A DNA stretch of 64,000 nt, from contig NZ_CP053928.1 in NCBI RefSeq assembly GCF_014108865.1, positions 1,488,001 to 1,552,000 on the forward strand. Direction: 5' to 3'. Source of the DNA: Nocardioides sp. WS12. GTDB taxonomy: Bacteria; Actinomycetota; Actinomycetes; Propionibacteriales; Nocardioidaceae. The notes under the pieces were generated by a model that was not told the DNA's origin, searched no databases, and was given only the letters and a program-made list of their open reading frames with translations. Every line of letters starts with the position of its first letter. Position 1 is the first letter of the stretch. The translations under genes and the position numbers were made by a program. Positions 1-7,628 of the stretch are shown here, one piece after another.

Positions 1-1
1 G

Positions 2-1288
2 CGCAAGGCGCAGCTCGAAGGACTGCTGCGGTTCTGTGCCGAGCGTGAGACCGACATCGCCGAGGCGCTGGCTGCTGACCTGGGCCGGAGTTCGTTCGAG
101 GCCTGGTTCGGTGACATCGCGCCGCCGAAGGGTGAGGCCGAGCTGGCCATCAAGCACCTGAAGCGGTGGATGCGTCCGCAGCGGCGTCGGGTGCCGTTGA
201 CCCAGATGCCGGCCAGTGCCCGGATCCAGTACGAGCCGCTCGGCGTCGCGCTGGTGATCGGCCCCTGGAACTACCCGGTCAACCTGTCGCTCGGCCCGAT
301 GGTCGCCGCACTGGCCGCGGGCAACTGCGTGGTCCTCAAGCCCTCCGAGGTCGCTCCCGCCACGTCACGCCTTCTGGCCGAGGCGTTGCCGGAGTACCTC
401 GACAAGGACGCCGTTGCGGTGGTCGAGGGCGACGGCATCACCACCCAGGCCCTGCTCGCGCTCGGTTTCGACCACGCGTTCTTCACGGGTGGCACCGAGA
501 TCGGCCGCAAGATCATGGCGGGTGCTGCGAACACGCTGACACCGGTCATCCTCGAACTCGGCGGCAAGAGCCCCGCGATCGTCACGGCGGATGCCGACCT
601 CGACGTCGTCGCGCGCCGGATCGCCTGGGTGAAGCTGATGAACTCCGGCCAGACCTGCATCGCGCCCGACTACGTGCTGGTGCAGGAGTCGGTCAAGGAA
701 GCGCTGGTCGCGAAGATCCGCGACACGATGGCGGCCTTCACGATCGAGGAAGGCCCCAAGCGGATCGTCAACCAGCGTCAGTTCGACCGGCTGGCGGGCT
801 ATCTGCAGAGCACCAAGGGCACCATCGTCGCCGGAGGAGGGACGGACGCGACGGCTCTCACCATCGAGCCGACGATCCTCGTCGACCCGGACCCCGACGA
901 GCCGGCGATGACCGAGGAGATCTTCGGTCCGATCTTGCCGGTCCGCAGTTTCGAGACCGTCGACGAGGTCATCGGCTTCGTCAACGGTCGCCCCAAGCCG
1001 CTCGGGCTCTACGTGTTCAGCAAGGACCGTGCGGTGGCCGAGCGGATCGTCGAGCAGATCCCCGCAGGCGGGGCCGTGGTCAACCACTGCGCGATCCACT
1101 ACCTCATCCCGAGTCTGCCCTTCGGTGGCGTCGGGGCGAGCGGCATGGGCGCGTACCACGGTGAATGGGGCTTCCAAGCCCTCAGTCACCGCAAGTCAGT
1201 GGCTGTGAAGGGCTTCCGTCCCGATCCGGCGCTGGTCTACCCGCCGTACGGCCCGAAGGCACGCGCGCTGATGCGCCGCTTGTTCTGA
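2..1288 (+). CDS. aldehyde dehydrogenase, 5'-truncated by window edge
   Basis: NAD(P)-dependent oxidation of an aldehyde to the acid. The reading frame is open from base 2 with no start, so the N-terminus lies outside the window; 428 codons plus the stop are present. The proton-acceptor Glu sits in ELGGKSPAIV (codon 554-556) and the nucleophile Cys in SGQTCIAPDYV (codon 656-658). The upstream GPWNYPVNLSLGP and the C-terminal LPFGGVGASGMGAYHGEWGF are hallmarks of the class 3 / coniferyl- or fatty-aldehyde branch of the family. An aldehyde intermediate would fit the neighbouring acyl-CoA chemistry, but the substrate cannot be read from the sequence. A hairpin follows the stop. Confidence 0.93.
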   Translation, partial: RKAQLEGLLRFCAERETDIAEALAADLGRSSFEAWFGDIAPPKGEAELAIKHLKRWMRPQRRRVPLTQMPASARIQYEPLGVALVIGPWNYPVNLSLGPMVAALAAGNCVVLKPSEVAPATSRLLAEALPEYLDKDAVAVVEGDGITTQALLALGFDHAFFTGGTEIGRKIMAGAANTLTPVILELGGKSPAIVTADADLDVVARRIAWVKLMNSGQTCIAPDYVLVQESVKEALVAKIRDTMAAFTIEEGPKRIVNQRQFDRLAGYLQSTKGTIVAGGGTDATALTIEPTILVDPDPDEPAMTEEIFGPILPVRSFETVDEVIGFVNGRPKPLGLYVFSKDRAVAERIVEQIPAGGAVVNHCAIHYLIPSLPFGGVGASGMGAYHGEWGFQALSHRKSVAVKGFRPDPALVYPPYGPKARALMRRLF

Positions 1289-1301
1289 TCGCTTGTTCTG
1301 A

Positions 1302-1349
1302 TCTCGACAGGCTCGATCAACGGGAAGCCGTTGGTCGAGCCTGTCGGGA
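1302..1349. terminator. long hairpin between convergent genes (repeat-like)
   Basis: Two 22-base arms (1302-1323 and 1328-1349) flank a 4-base GAAG loop, with only two non-Watson-Crick positions, both G-U in RNA. It lies between the aldehyde dehydrogenase stop (1288) and the TetR stop (1352), so it can end transcripts from both sides. There is no T-tract. The core CTCGACAGGCTCGA recurs inside a coding region at 12594, so this may be a copy of a dispersed palindromic repeat rather than a dedicated terminator. Confidence 0.7.
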
Positions 1350-1351
1350 CC

Positions 1352-1909
1352 TCAGGCCTCGGCCCGGGCGTCGGCCAGAATGTGTTGCAGCGACCAGAGC
1401 AGGTGCTCGCGACCGTGCCGTCCGGCGATCATCTCGTAGCCGATCAGGGTGCTCAGGCCCCAGACGGTGAACCGTTCGGCCTGCTCGGCGCCGACGATCT
1501 GCGTCATCGCCTCGTTGACGACCTGGTAGCGCCCGTCGTCGACCTTGCGCTGCACGATGGCGACGCGCTCATCGACGCCCGCCCAGACCCGGATTGCTGC
1601 CTCGGTCTGGTGCATCAGTTCGGCGGTGGCGTCGGCGAGTTGCAACAGCCGGTCGACCGGGTCTTCGGTCTTGCGGACGATCTCGACGGTCTGTTGGGTG
1701 CGCTCGTCCAGCCAGGCGTCGAGCAGCGCGTCGGTGAAGTCCTGCCAGTTGTCGAACGAGTGGTAGAAGGATCCGGTCGTGACGCCGAGCTTCTTGCACA
1801 GGGGAGCGAGCTTCAGTGCGCCATAGCCATCGGTCGCGAGGATCTCGTTGGCACCCTCGAACCACGAAGCACGCAACGCCTCGTTGCGGCGGACCTGCCG
1901 TTCAGTCAT
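1352..1909 (-). CDS. TetR-family transcriptional regulator
   Basis: 185-aa DNA-binding repressor. The N-terminal helix-turn-helix spans about residues 10-55 and includes GALKLAPLCKKLGVTTGSFYHSF, the usual TetR recognition-helix pattern. The C-terminal ligand domain is helical with no further recognised motif. The ATG at 1909 is preceded by AGGAG at 6-base spacing. It diverges from the SCP2 gene at 2064; the 154-base gap holds palindrome CATAACCTAACTTATG (1988-2003), a natural operator for autoregulation and for the SCP2-SDR unit. The same motif upstream of the ferredoxin operon and the mce operon suggests this protein controls those too. The ligand is unknown; acyl-CoA esters are common in this family. 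Confidence 0.9.
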   Translation of the reverse strand: MTERQVRRNEALRASWFEGANEILATDGYGALKLAPLCKKLGVTTGSFYHSFDNWQDFTDALLDAWLDERTQQTVEIVRKTEDPVDRLLQLADATAELMHQTEAAIRVWAGVDERVAIVQRKVDDGRYQVVNEAMTQIVGAEQAERFTVWGLSTLIGYEMIAGRHGREHLLWSLQHILADARAEA

Positions 1910-1987
1910 GGCTGACTCCTCAACTCTCGACGGTCATCGTAGGGCGTCGTCGGTCGTCGGGACCGGACCCGGTGACACCTCTTCCAC

Positions 1988-2003
1988 CATAACCTAACTT
2001 ATG
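1988..2003. promoter_or_regulatory. palindromic operator, motif B copy 1
   Basis: CATAACCTAACTTATG, read on the other strand as CATAAGT-TAG-GTTATG. It lies in an AT-rich island between the divergent TetR (start 1909) and SCP2 (start 2064) genes. Near-identical sites occur at 28896-28911 and, degenerate, at 58910-58925. Its position next to a TetR gene suggests it is that regulator's own site. Confidence 0.65.
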
Positions 2004-2063
2004 TTACGGTCGTCACGTCAATGAGGCCACGTCGGGTGGCTCGCGAGGGAGAAGGGCCCAGCA

Positions 2064-2468
2064 ATGGCTTTCAAGGATGCGGACGAGGTTCGCCACTACA
2101 TCGGCAGCGTGTTCCAGGCCGGGTTCGACGACCCCGAGGTCGGGCCGAAGATGGAGGCCACCGGCATCGTCGTGAAGTTCGTCTTCTCCGATCCCGACGC
2201 CGACCTCGTGATCGACATGGGCAAGAAGGAGATCGGCGCCGGCGAAGGCATGGCCGCCCCCATCGCGACCATGCGGATGACCGCTGAGCTCGGCAGCGCC
2301 TACTGGCAGGGCAAGGTCAACCTGCCCCTCTCGATGGCCCGGGGCAAGATCAAGGTCGACGGCAACGTCGCGAGCCTGCTCAAGCTGGCCCCCCTCGGCA
2401 AGAAGCTCTTCCCGAAGTACGTCGCCACTCTCAAGGCGGCCGGTCGCGACGACCTCGTCGTCGCCTGA
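2064..2468 (+). CDS. SCP2 sterol-carrier-like protein
   Basis: 134-aa stand-alone SCP2 domain, the size expected for the family. These small proteins bind hydrophobic ligands such as sterols or fatty acyl-CoA in an alpha/beta pocket. Supporting sequence includes the central strand LVIDMGKKEIGAGEG, the segment SAYWQGKVNLPLSMARGKIKVDG, and the C-terminal KLAPLGKKLFPKYVATL, all typical of bacterial SCP2 proteins. The ATG at 2064 follows a GGGAGAAGGG purine tract. It is first in a unit with the SDR at 2556. An SDR beside an SCP2 protein recalls the domains of peroxisomal multifunctional enzyme 2. Probable role: holding or presenting the hydrophobic substrate. Confidence 0.87.
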   Translation: MAFKDADEVRHYIGSVFQAGFDDPEVGPKMEATGIVVKFVFSDPDADLVIDMGKKEIGAGEGMAAPIATMRMTAELGSAYWQGKVNLPLSMARGKIKVDGNVASLLKLAPLGKKLFPKYVATLKAAGRDDLVVA

Positions 2469-2478
2469 CCCACTCAGC

Positions 2479-2516
2479 ACCCTGCGGTCCGGCGGGGGAA
2501 AACCGGGCCGCAGGGT
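2479..2516 (+). terminator. GC-rich hairpin, probable terminator or attenuator
   Basis: Arms ACCCTGCGGTCCGG (2479-2492) and CCGGGCCGCAGGGT (2503-2516) pair around a 10-base loop just after the SCP2 stop, followed by TTTCA. It lies before the SDR gene at 2556, so it may only partly reduce transcription downstream. Confidence 0.6.
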
Positions 2517-2555
2517 TTCACCATCCATGACCAGAACGATTTGCAGGGGAACACA

Positions 2556-3419
2556 GTGGCTGGAGTAGAAGGTCGGGTCGTCATCGTCACCGGTGCGGGC
2601 GGCGGGCTCGGACGCGAGTACGCGCTCTTCCTGGCAAGCGTCGGCGCCAAGGTGGTCGTCAACGACCTCGGCGGCGCGCGCGACGGCAGCGGCGCAGGTA
2701 CGACGATGGCGGACGCCGTGGTCGCGGAGATCCGCGCCGCTGGCGGCGAGGCCGTCGCGAACTACGACAGCGTCGCGACCGCCGAGGGTGCGGCCGGCAT
2801 CGTCGCCACCGCCATCGACACGTTCGGTGCCGTGCACGGTCTCGTGAACAACGCGGGCATCCTGCGCGACACGTCCTTCTCCAAGATGGATGTCGATGCC
2901 TGGAAGCTCGTGCAGGCGGTCCATCTCGACGGTGGCTTCCACATGAGCAAGGCCGTCTGGCCGCACTTCCGTGAGCAGGGCTTCGGCCGGATCGTGATGG
3001 CGACCTCCACCAGTGGCCTGTTCGGCAACTTCGGCCAGGCCAACTACGGCGCGGCGAAGGCCGGCCTCGTGGGTCTGCTCAACACCCTCGCCATCGAGGG
3101 TGCCCGCGACGGCATCCACGTCAACGCGATCGCTCCCATGGCTGCGACGCGAATGACCGAGGACATCGCGCCCCAGGAGTTCCTCGACAAGCTGCCGCCG
3201 GCCTATGTGTCACCGGTGGTGACCTATTTGTTGACCGAGGAGTCCACGGACAACGGCGCTGTCTTCGTTGCCGGAGGGGGGCAGGTGTACCGCGTGGCCC
3301 AGTTCCAGAACAAGGGCGCCGTGTTCACCGAGCCGCCGTCGCTGCGCGAGGTTTCCGAGCGCTGGAGCGACATCGCGGACCTCGACGACGCCACGATCGG
3401 CAAGAACCCCATCGGCTGA
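2556..3419 (+). CDS. short-chain dehydrogenase, multifunctional-enzyme-2 type
   Basis: 287-aa SDR, probably NAD-dependent 3-hydroxyacyl-CoA (or hydroxysteroid) dehydrogenase. The cofactor motif TGAGGGLG lies near residues 12-19. NNAG is at LVNNAGILRD, and the catalytic Ser-Tyr-Lys triad lies in STSGLFGNFGQANYGAAKAG. The extended C-terminus (VYRVAQFQNKGAVF to KNPIG) is typical of the SDR module of peroxisomal HSD17B4-like proteins rather than FabG. I chose GTG 2556 because AGGGGAACA precedes it; an in-frame TTG lies at 2541. It follows the SCP2 gene, matching the SDR plus SCP2 pairing of multifunctional enzyme 2. Confidence 0.88.
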   Translation: MAGVEGRVVIVTGAGGGLGREYALFLASVGAKVVVNDLGGARDGSGAGTTMADAVVAEIRAAGGEAVANYDSVATAEGAAGIVATAIDTFGAVHGLVNNAGILRDTSFSKMDVDAWKLVQAVHLDGGFHMSKAVWPHFREQGFGRIVMATSTSGLFGNFGQANYGAAKAGLVGLLNTLAIEGARDGIHVNAIAPMAATRMTEDIAPQEFLDKLPPAYVSPVVTYLLTEESTDNGAVFVAGGGQVYRVAQFQNKGAVFTEPPSLREVSERWSDIADLDDATIGKNPIG

Positions 3420-3427
3420 CCAGAACC

Positions 3428-3472
3428 GAGGGGCCCGGGAGTCTGTGATCGACTTCCGGGCCCTTCTCTCGT
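3428..3472. terminator. bidirectional terminator
   Basis: Arms GGGGCCCGGGAGTC and GACTTCCGGGCCC pair with one mismatch around a 7-base loop, followed on the plus strand by TTCTCTCGTTTT. It lies between the convergent SDR (stop 3419) and metallo-beta-lactamase (stop 3483) genes. Confidence 0.75.
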
Positions 3473-3482
3473 TTTCAGGCAA

Positions 3483-4475
3483 TCACATGGCCGCGTATTG
3501 CGCTACGCCCTCGTCGGTGGTCCGGGCGACGATGCCGTCATGGGTGAGGACCGTCAGGTGGGCGGCGACCTCGAGTACCGCCGTCATCCGATGCACCAGG
3601 TCCAGGTCGTCGAGGCGGCGCTCGCGCCGGGTCCACGTCATCGCAGCGGCGATGTCGTGAGCGGTTGCATGACCGCTCACGACGAGAGATCGGATCACGT
3701 CAAGTCGCTCGTCGTGGTGAGCGATCAGTTCCTTCGCCCGTTGGGCCGCGCTGTCACCGATGGCGCCGTGCGCCGGCAGCAGCCGGGCCCCCGGCAGGTC
3801 GGCGACCAGCCTCAGCGAGCCGAGGTACGACGTCAGGGAGTCCTCGGACGGCTCGCGCTCGTAGGCGATCGACGGCGTGATCCGCGGCAGGACGTGGTCG
3901 CCGCTGAGCAGCAGGTCCTCGCCGACGACCTCGAAGCAGACGTGGCCGCGCGTGTGGCCGGGTGTCGCGTGCGCGCGCACGACCAGGCCGCCGAGATCGA
4001 TCTCGGCTCCGTCGTCGATCCAGCCGGCCGGTAGGTCGAAGTCCATGTCCTGCTCGTGCACCTCGGCGGGCATGGCCTCGACCTCGGCGGCAAGGCCGTG
4101 CGCTCCTGCTCGTCGAAGCAGGCCGACCTGTCGCGGGAAGGCCCCGTCCAGTGAGTGCCACGCCTCGATGCTGGGTGCGTCGCCGCGCCCGAGATGAACG
4201 GGAATCCCGTGCTTGCCCTGCCAGGTGATCGCCTGCGTGTAGTGGTCCCAGTGGTGGTGGGTCGTGAGCACCCGGCCGATGTCGGCCGGCCCAAGGCCGA
4301 GTTCGCCCAGCCCGTCCAGCAGGGCCCGTTCGGTCTCCGGCGAGGACCAGCCCGGGTCGACCAGCACGGCTTCGCTGTCGCCGCGCAGGACGTAGCAGTT
4401 GACGCTGGTGAGGCCCTCGAGCGGCAGGGGCAGCTGAATGAGGGTGACCCGGTCGGTGATCCGTGTGAGGGTCAT
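3483..4475 (-). CDS. metallo-beta-lactamase-fold hydrolase
   Basis: 330-aa zinc hydrolase. The metal motif H73-x-H75-x-D77-H78 (THHHWDH) is intact. Further ligands appear in TPGHTRGHVCF, SGDHVLP and LLPAHG, and a C-terminal helical winged region follows, as in LACTB2-like proteins. The family includes thioesterases, lactonases and nucleases; in this setting hydrolysis of a CoA thioester or lactone is plausible but not shown. Its ATG (4473-4475) overlaps the stop of the upstream nitroreductase gene (ATGA), so the two are translationally coupled, third in a kinase-nitroreductase-hydrolase operon. Confidence 0.88.
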   Translation of the reverse strand: MTLTRITDRVTLIQLPLPLEGLTSVNCYVLRGDSEAVLVDPGWSSPETERALLDGLGELGLGPADIGRVLTTHHHWDHYTQAITWQGKHGIPVHLGRGDAPSIEAWHSLDGAFPRQVGLLRRAGAHGLAAEVEAMPAEVHEQDMDFDLPAGWIDDGAEIDLGGLVVRAHATPGHTRGHVCFEVVGEDLLLSGDHVLPRITPSIAYEREPSEDSLTSYLGSLRLVADLPGARLLPAHGAIGDSAAQRAKELIAHHDERLDVIRSLVVSGHATAHDIAAAMTWTRRERRLDDLDLVHRMTAVLEVAAHLTVLTHDGIVARTTDEGVAQYAAM

Positions 4476-5158
4476 GGCAGCCCGGCGACGGCCACGTCGA
4501 CGTCCTCCCGCACGGTGCGGAAGGCATTCGCCGGGTGCTCGGGGTCGGCGTACCCGAGGGAGACGGCGCAGACGATCGAGCGGTCCTCGGGGATGCCGAT
4601 CTCGGCGCGAACGACGTCGCCGAACATGGCGATGGCCGCCTGGGCGATCGCGTTGACGCCCAGCGACTCGGCCGCAGCGAGCAGCGTCGCAACGTATCCG
4701 CCGCAGTCCATGACGCCGTACGTCCCGAGCGCCTGGGGGCTGGTGATGATCGCGACGTGCGGTGCGCCGAAGAACCGGAAGTTCTCCAGCATCTGCATCA
4801 GGCGACCGGTCTGGTCGTCGCGCGCGATGCCGAGAGCGTTGTAGAGCTCGAAGCCGCAGGCCCGGCGCCGGTCCTGGTACACGCCCTCGTAGCGCTCCGG
4901 GCCGGCGATGTCCGGCTTCTCCGCCGCCACCGGGACGTGGGCGAGCAGCCGCTCCGAAAGAGCGGTCACGGCGTCGCCGCTGAGGAGCTCGACCTGCCAG
5001 GCTTGCGAGTTGCACCACGACGCCGTGCGCTGCGCCATCGTGAAGAGGCGCCGGAGGTCGGTGCCGTCGACGGTCTGGGGCAGGAACCCGCGGCAACTGT
5101 ACCGAGAGGACAGCAGGTCTTCGAGGGCGTCCGCAGTAGTGGTGGTGGCGGTGGTCAT
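4472..5158 (-). CDS. nitroreductase-family FMN flavoprotein
   Basis: 228-aa member of the nitroreductase fold, FMN-dependent and usually NAD(P)H-using. The FMN-binding SSRYSCRGF lies near residues 14-22, WCNSQAWQVELLSG follows, and the C-terminal VSLGYADPEHPANAFRTVRED is the classic family ending. The ATG at 5158 overlaps the stop of the upstream kinase gene by 4 bases; an open frame continues upstream but has no supported start. Members reduce nitro groups, quinones or enones, or desaturate cyclic substrates. In a catabolic operon an enone or quinone reductase is a reasonable guess. Confidence 0.86.
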   Translation of the reverse strand: MTTATTTTADALEDLLSSRYSCRGFLPQTVDGTDLRRLFTMAQRTASWCNSQAWQVELLSGDAVTALSERLLAHVPVAAEKPDIAGPERYEGVYQDRRRACGFELYNALGIARDDQTGRLMQMLENFRFFGAPHVAIITSPQALGTYGVMDCGGYVATLLAAAESLGVNAIAQAAIAMFGDVVRAEIGIPEDRSIVCAVSLGYADPEHPANAFRTVREDVDVAVAGLP

Positions 5159-6351
5159 CGGGCCTCCAGGGCGTCGAGCGTCGTGTGGTCGTCGACGAAC
5201 CGGGCAATCCGCCCGATCGCGGCGAGCGTGTAGTCGCGGGGTTGCAGCTCTGGTTCGAACCGGCTGCCACCGAGGGTGAACAGGCCGAAGGCGAACGCAT
5301 GCATGGGCTGCTGACGATAGGCGAGCCACGCACTGTCGAAGTCAGGCGCCGTTGTCACGCCCTCGGCGGCGAGCCGAGCCAGATAGCCACGAAGCAGGTC
5401 CTCCTCCCACTCGCGTCGGTCCTCCGGTTCGAGGGCACCGGCCAGCGCGTAGGCGTAGTCCAGCGCCCAGTTTCCCCGCGCCACGCACTGCCAGTCGTAG
5501 AGGCCCATCCGGCCCGCGGGGTCCCGGAGCCAGTTGCCGAGATGCAGGTCCTGGTGCAACAGCGTCGAGGGCGTGTCGTGGTGCAACGCCAGCGCACGGT
5601 GGAAGGCCGGGTAGAGCTCGTTCCGTCGGGCCACCAGTCGCTCGGGCAGGACGGCGCTCGCCCGGTCGAACCCCCGCAGGGTGCGGGACCTGAACCCGAC
5701 CCGACGATCGAGGTCCTGCTGCCAGCGCTCCGCGTGCTTGAGGGCGGACAGGTCGGTGGCGAACCGCGGGCTGTTCCAGAGCGCACCGTGGTAGCGCGCC
5801 ATCTCGGCAACCATGTCCTCGGCGTCGGCGCGGGTGACCTTGTTGTGTTGCGGGTCGGGAAAGGACCAGCCGTCGACGGACAGGTCCTCGAGGATCACCA
5901 GTGACCGCCGGGTGCGCGGATCGAAGCCCGCGTAGTACGACCGGGGGCTGCGCAGGTCCAGGCTGTTACGGACCTGGTTGTAGAAGAGCGACTCGCCCTC
6001 GGCGATGTCGGTGAGGCCGAGCAGCAGTCGGGAGAACAGCCCCGCTGCCGCCTTGCTGAAGAGGTGCGTCGGCAGCCCGGCATCGCGCCCCGCGTCGTTG
6101 TAGCCGACCAACAGGGCACGGCGCGACGAGGTGCCGTCGCTGCCACCGATGATGTCGATCGAGGTGACCGCTGCGCCAGGAACCGCACGGCAGAGCGCCT
6201 GGGTGAGCCAGTCGGTCGTGACCGTCTCCGCGTTCGGGGGTACGGCGTCCGGCCGGTCCAGCTTCACGGCGGGACCGAAGCGCTCGCGGGCCACGGTGGT
6301 GGCCACCTGTCCGACCATGGTGGCAATGGCAAGGGTGTCCCGCAGCGGCAT
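5155..6351 (-). CDS. APH-like phosphotransferase
   Basis: 398-aa kinase of the aminoglycoside-phosphotransferase / ecdysteroid-kinase-like superfamily. The catalytic loop is LLHQDLHLGNWLRD, with its Asp and Asn, and the metal-binding Asp is in MGLYDWQ. The ATG at 6351 has GGAGG at 6-base spacing; an earlier in-frame ATG at 6369 lacks a ribosome site. It leads an operon with the nitroreductase and metallo-hydrolase, each coupled by ATGA. Such kinases beside acyl-CoA dehydrogenases are known from the Pseudomonas levulinate (lva) pathway, where a 4-hydroxyacyl-CoA is phosphorylated. A similar role here is inference. A motif A palindrome (6369-6384) lies at its promoter. Confidence 0.82.
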   Translation of the reverse strand: MPLRDTLAIATMVGQVATTVARERFGPAVKLDRPDAVPPNAETVTTDWLTQALCRAVPGAAVTSIDIIGGSDGTSSRRALLVGYNDAGRDAGLPTHLFSKAAAGLFSRLLLGLTDIAEGESLFYNQVRNSLDLRSPRSYYAGFDPRTRRSLVILEDLSVDGWSFPDPQHNKVTRADAEDMVAEMARYHGALWNSPRFATDLSALKHAERWQQDLDRRVGFRSRTLRGFDRASAVLPERLVARRNELYPAFHRALALHHDTPSTLLHQDLHLGNWLRDPAGRMGLYDWQCVARGNWALDYAYALAGALEPEDRREWEEDLLRGYLARLAAEGVTTAPDFDSAWLAYRQQPMHAFAFGLFTLGGSRFEPELQPRDYTLAAIGRIARFVDDHTTLDALEAR

Positions 6352-6368
6352 CGAGGGCCTCCGGTTCA

Positions 6369-6384
6369 TTGAATTTCGATTAAG
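6369..6384. promoter_or_regulatory. motif A palindrome upstream of kinase operon
   Basis: On the minus strand CTTAATCGAAATTCAA, differing at two positions from the copy upstream of the mce operon at 58925. It lies 18 bases upstream of the kinase start (6351), where it would overlap the promoter. Confidence 0.6.
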
Positions 6385-6399
6385 GAGCTGGAGCAAGAA

Positions 6400-6440
6400 A
6401 CCGCCCGGGCTGGAGATTGCTGTATCCGGGCCCGGGCGGT
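6400..6440 (-). terminator. rho-independent-like terminator
   Basis: Perfect 11-base arms ACCGCCCGGGC (6400-6410) and GCCCGGGCGGT (6430-6440). Read on the minus strand it lies 16 bases beyond the acyl-CoA dehydrogenase stop (6457) and is followed by TTTCTTGC. It would separate that gene from the kinase operon downstream. Confidence 0.75.
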
Positions 6441-6456
6441 CGTCTGGGTCAGGCGA

Positions 6457-7614
6457 TCAACGTCCACCGGCGATGTCGCGGCCGATGATCTCCTTCATGA
6501 TTTCGGTCGTGCCGCCGTAGATGGTCTGGATCCGGGTGTCGATGTACGCCTTGCCGACGGCGTACTCGCGCATGAATCCGTAGCCGCCGTGGAGCTGGAG
6601 GCACCGGTCGATGACTCGCTTCTGCAGCTCGCTGACGTACCACTTGCCCTTGGCTGCCTCGACCGGCGTGAGCGTGCCGGCGTTGAACGCGAGGACGGAG
6701 GCGTCGACGTACGCCTGGGCGACGTCGAGCTCGGTGTCCATCTCGGCCAGTTCGAAGCGGGTGTTCTGGAAGTCGATCAGCCGCTTGCCGAACGCCGTGC
6801 GGTCCTTGAGGTAGGCGATGGTCTGGTCGAGCGTCGCACGGGCCGTGGTGATCGACTGGTTCGCGACGCCGAGGCGTTCGCGAGGGAGGTGGCTCATCAG
6901 GTACTTCAGTCCCTGGCCCTCCTCACCCAGGAGGTTCTCGACCGGGATGCGGGCGTCGGTGAAGAACAGCTCGGCGGTGTCCTGGGCCGGCAGGCCGATC
7001 TTGTCGAGCTTGCGGCCGCGCTCGAAGCCGGGCGTCGAGTCCGCCTCGACCATGAGCAGGCTGAAGCCGTTCGAGCCGCCTTCGGGGTCGGTGCGCACGG
7101 CGAGGACGATCAAGTCGGCCATGATGCCGCTGGAGATGAACGTCTTCTGCCCGTTGACGACGAAGTGGTCGCCGTCGCGTCGGGCCGAGGTGCGGATCGC
7201 CTGGAGGTCGCTGCCCGTTCCGGGCTCCGTCATCGCCAGTGCGCCGATCAGGTCACCGGCTGCGAAGCCGGGGAGCCACCGCTTCTTCTGCTCGTCGTTC
7301 GCGCGACCCAGTAGGTAGGCCAGGAAGAGGTCGTCCTGGAGTCCGAGCGTGACGCTGAACGAGATGGCGTTGGCACGGGCCACCTCCTCGCCCACGACCA
7401 AGCGGTACCGGTAGTCGCTGACTCCGCTGCCGCCGAACTCCTCGGGGATCTGGAGGCCGTAGAGGCCGGCCTCGGCTGCTGCCTTGAAGACCTCCCGCGG
7501 GATCCACTTGTCGTCGTCCCACTGGTCCTTGTGGGGGATGACTTCGCGCGCGAGGAACTCGCGAACGGTGGCCCGGTAGGACTCGTGGTCTTCGTCGAAG
7601 AGCGTGCGTTCCAT
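6457..7614 (-). CDS. acyl-CoA dehydrogenase
   Basis: 385-aa FAD enzyme that introduces an alpha,beta double bond into an acyl-CoA. The sequence has MTEPGTGSDLQAI, GQKTFISSG, LHGGYGFMREY and the C-terminal IQTIYGGTTEIMKEIIGRDI. The usual EGT is GGT here, a variant common in actinobacterial FadE proteins, which may place the catalytic base elsewhere. The ATG at 7614 lies 14 bases downstream of the thiolase stop, so the two form one minus-strand unit. Downstream is a terminator at 6400-6440. The cognate substrate is unknown. Confidence 0.92.
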   Translation of the reverse strand: MERTLFDEDHESYRATVREFLAREVIPHKDQWDDDKWIPREVFKAAAEAGLYGLQIPEEFGGSGVSDYRYRLVVGEEVARANAISFSVTLGLQDDLFLAYLLGRANDEQKKRWLPGFAAGDLIGALAMTEPGTGSDLQAIRTSARRDGDHFVVNGQKTFISSGIMADLIVLAVRTDPEGGSNGFSLLMVEADSTPGFERGRKLDKIGLPAQDTAELFFTDARIPVENLLGEEGQGLKYLMSHLPRERLGVANQSITTARATLDQTIAYLKDRTAFGKRLIDFQNTRFELAEMDTELDVAQAYVDASVLAFNAGTLTPVEAAKGKWYVSELQKRVIDRCLQLHGGYGFMREYAVGKAYIDTRIQTIYGGTTEIMKEIIGRDIAGGR

Positions 7615-7628
7615 CGTCGTACCCGCTC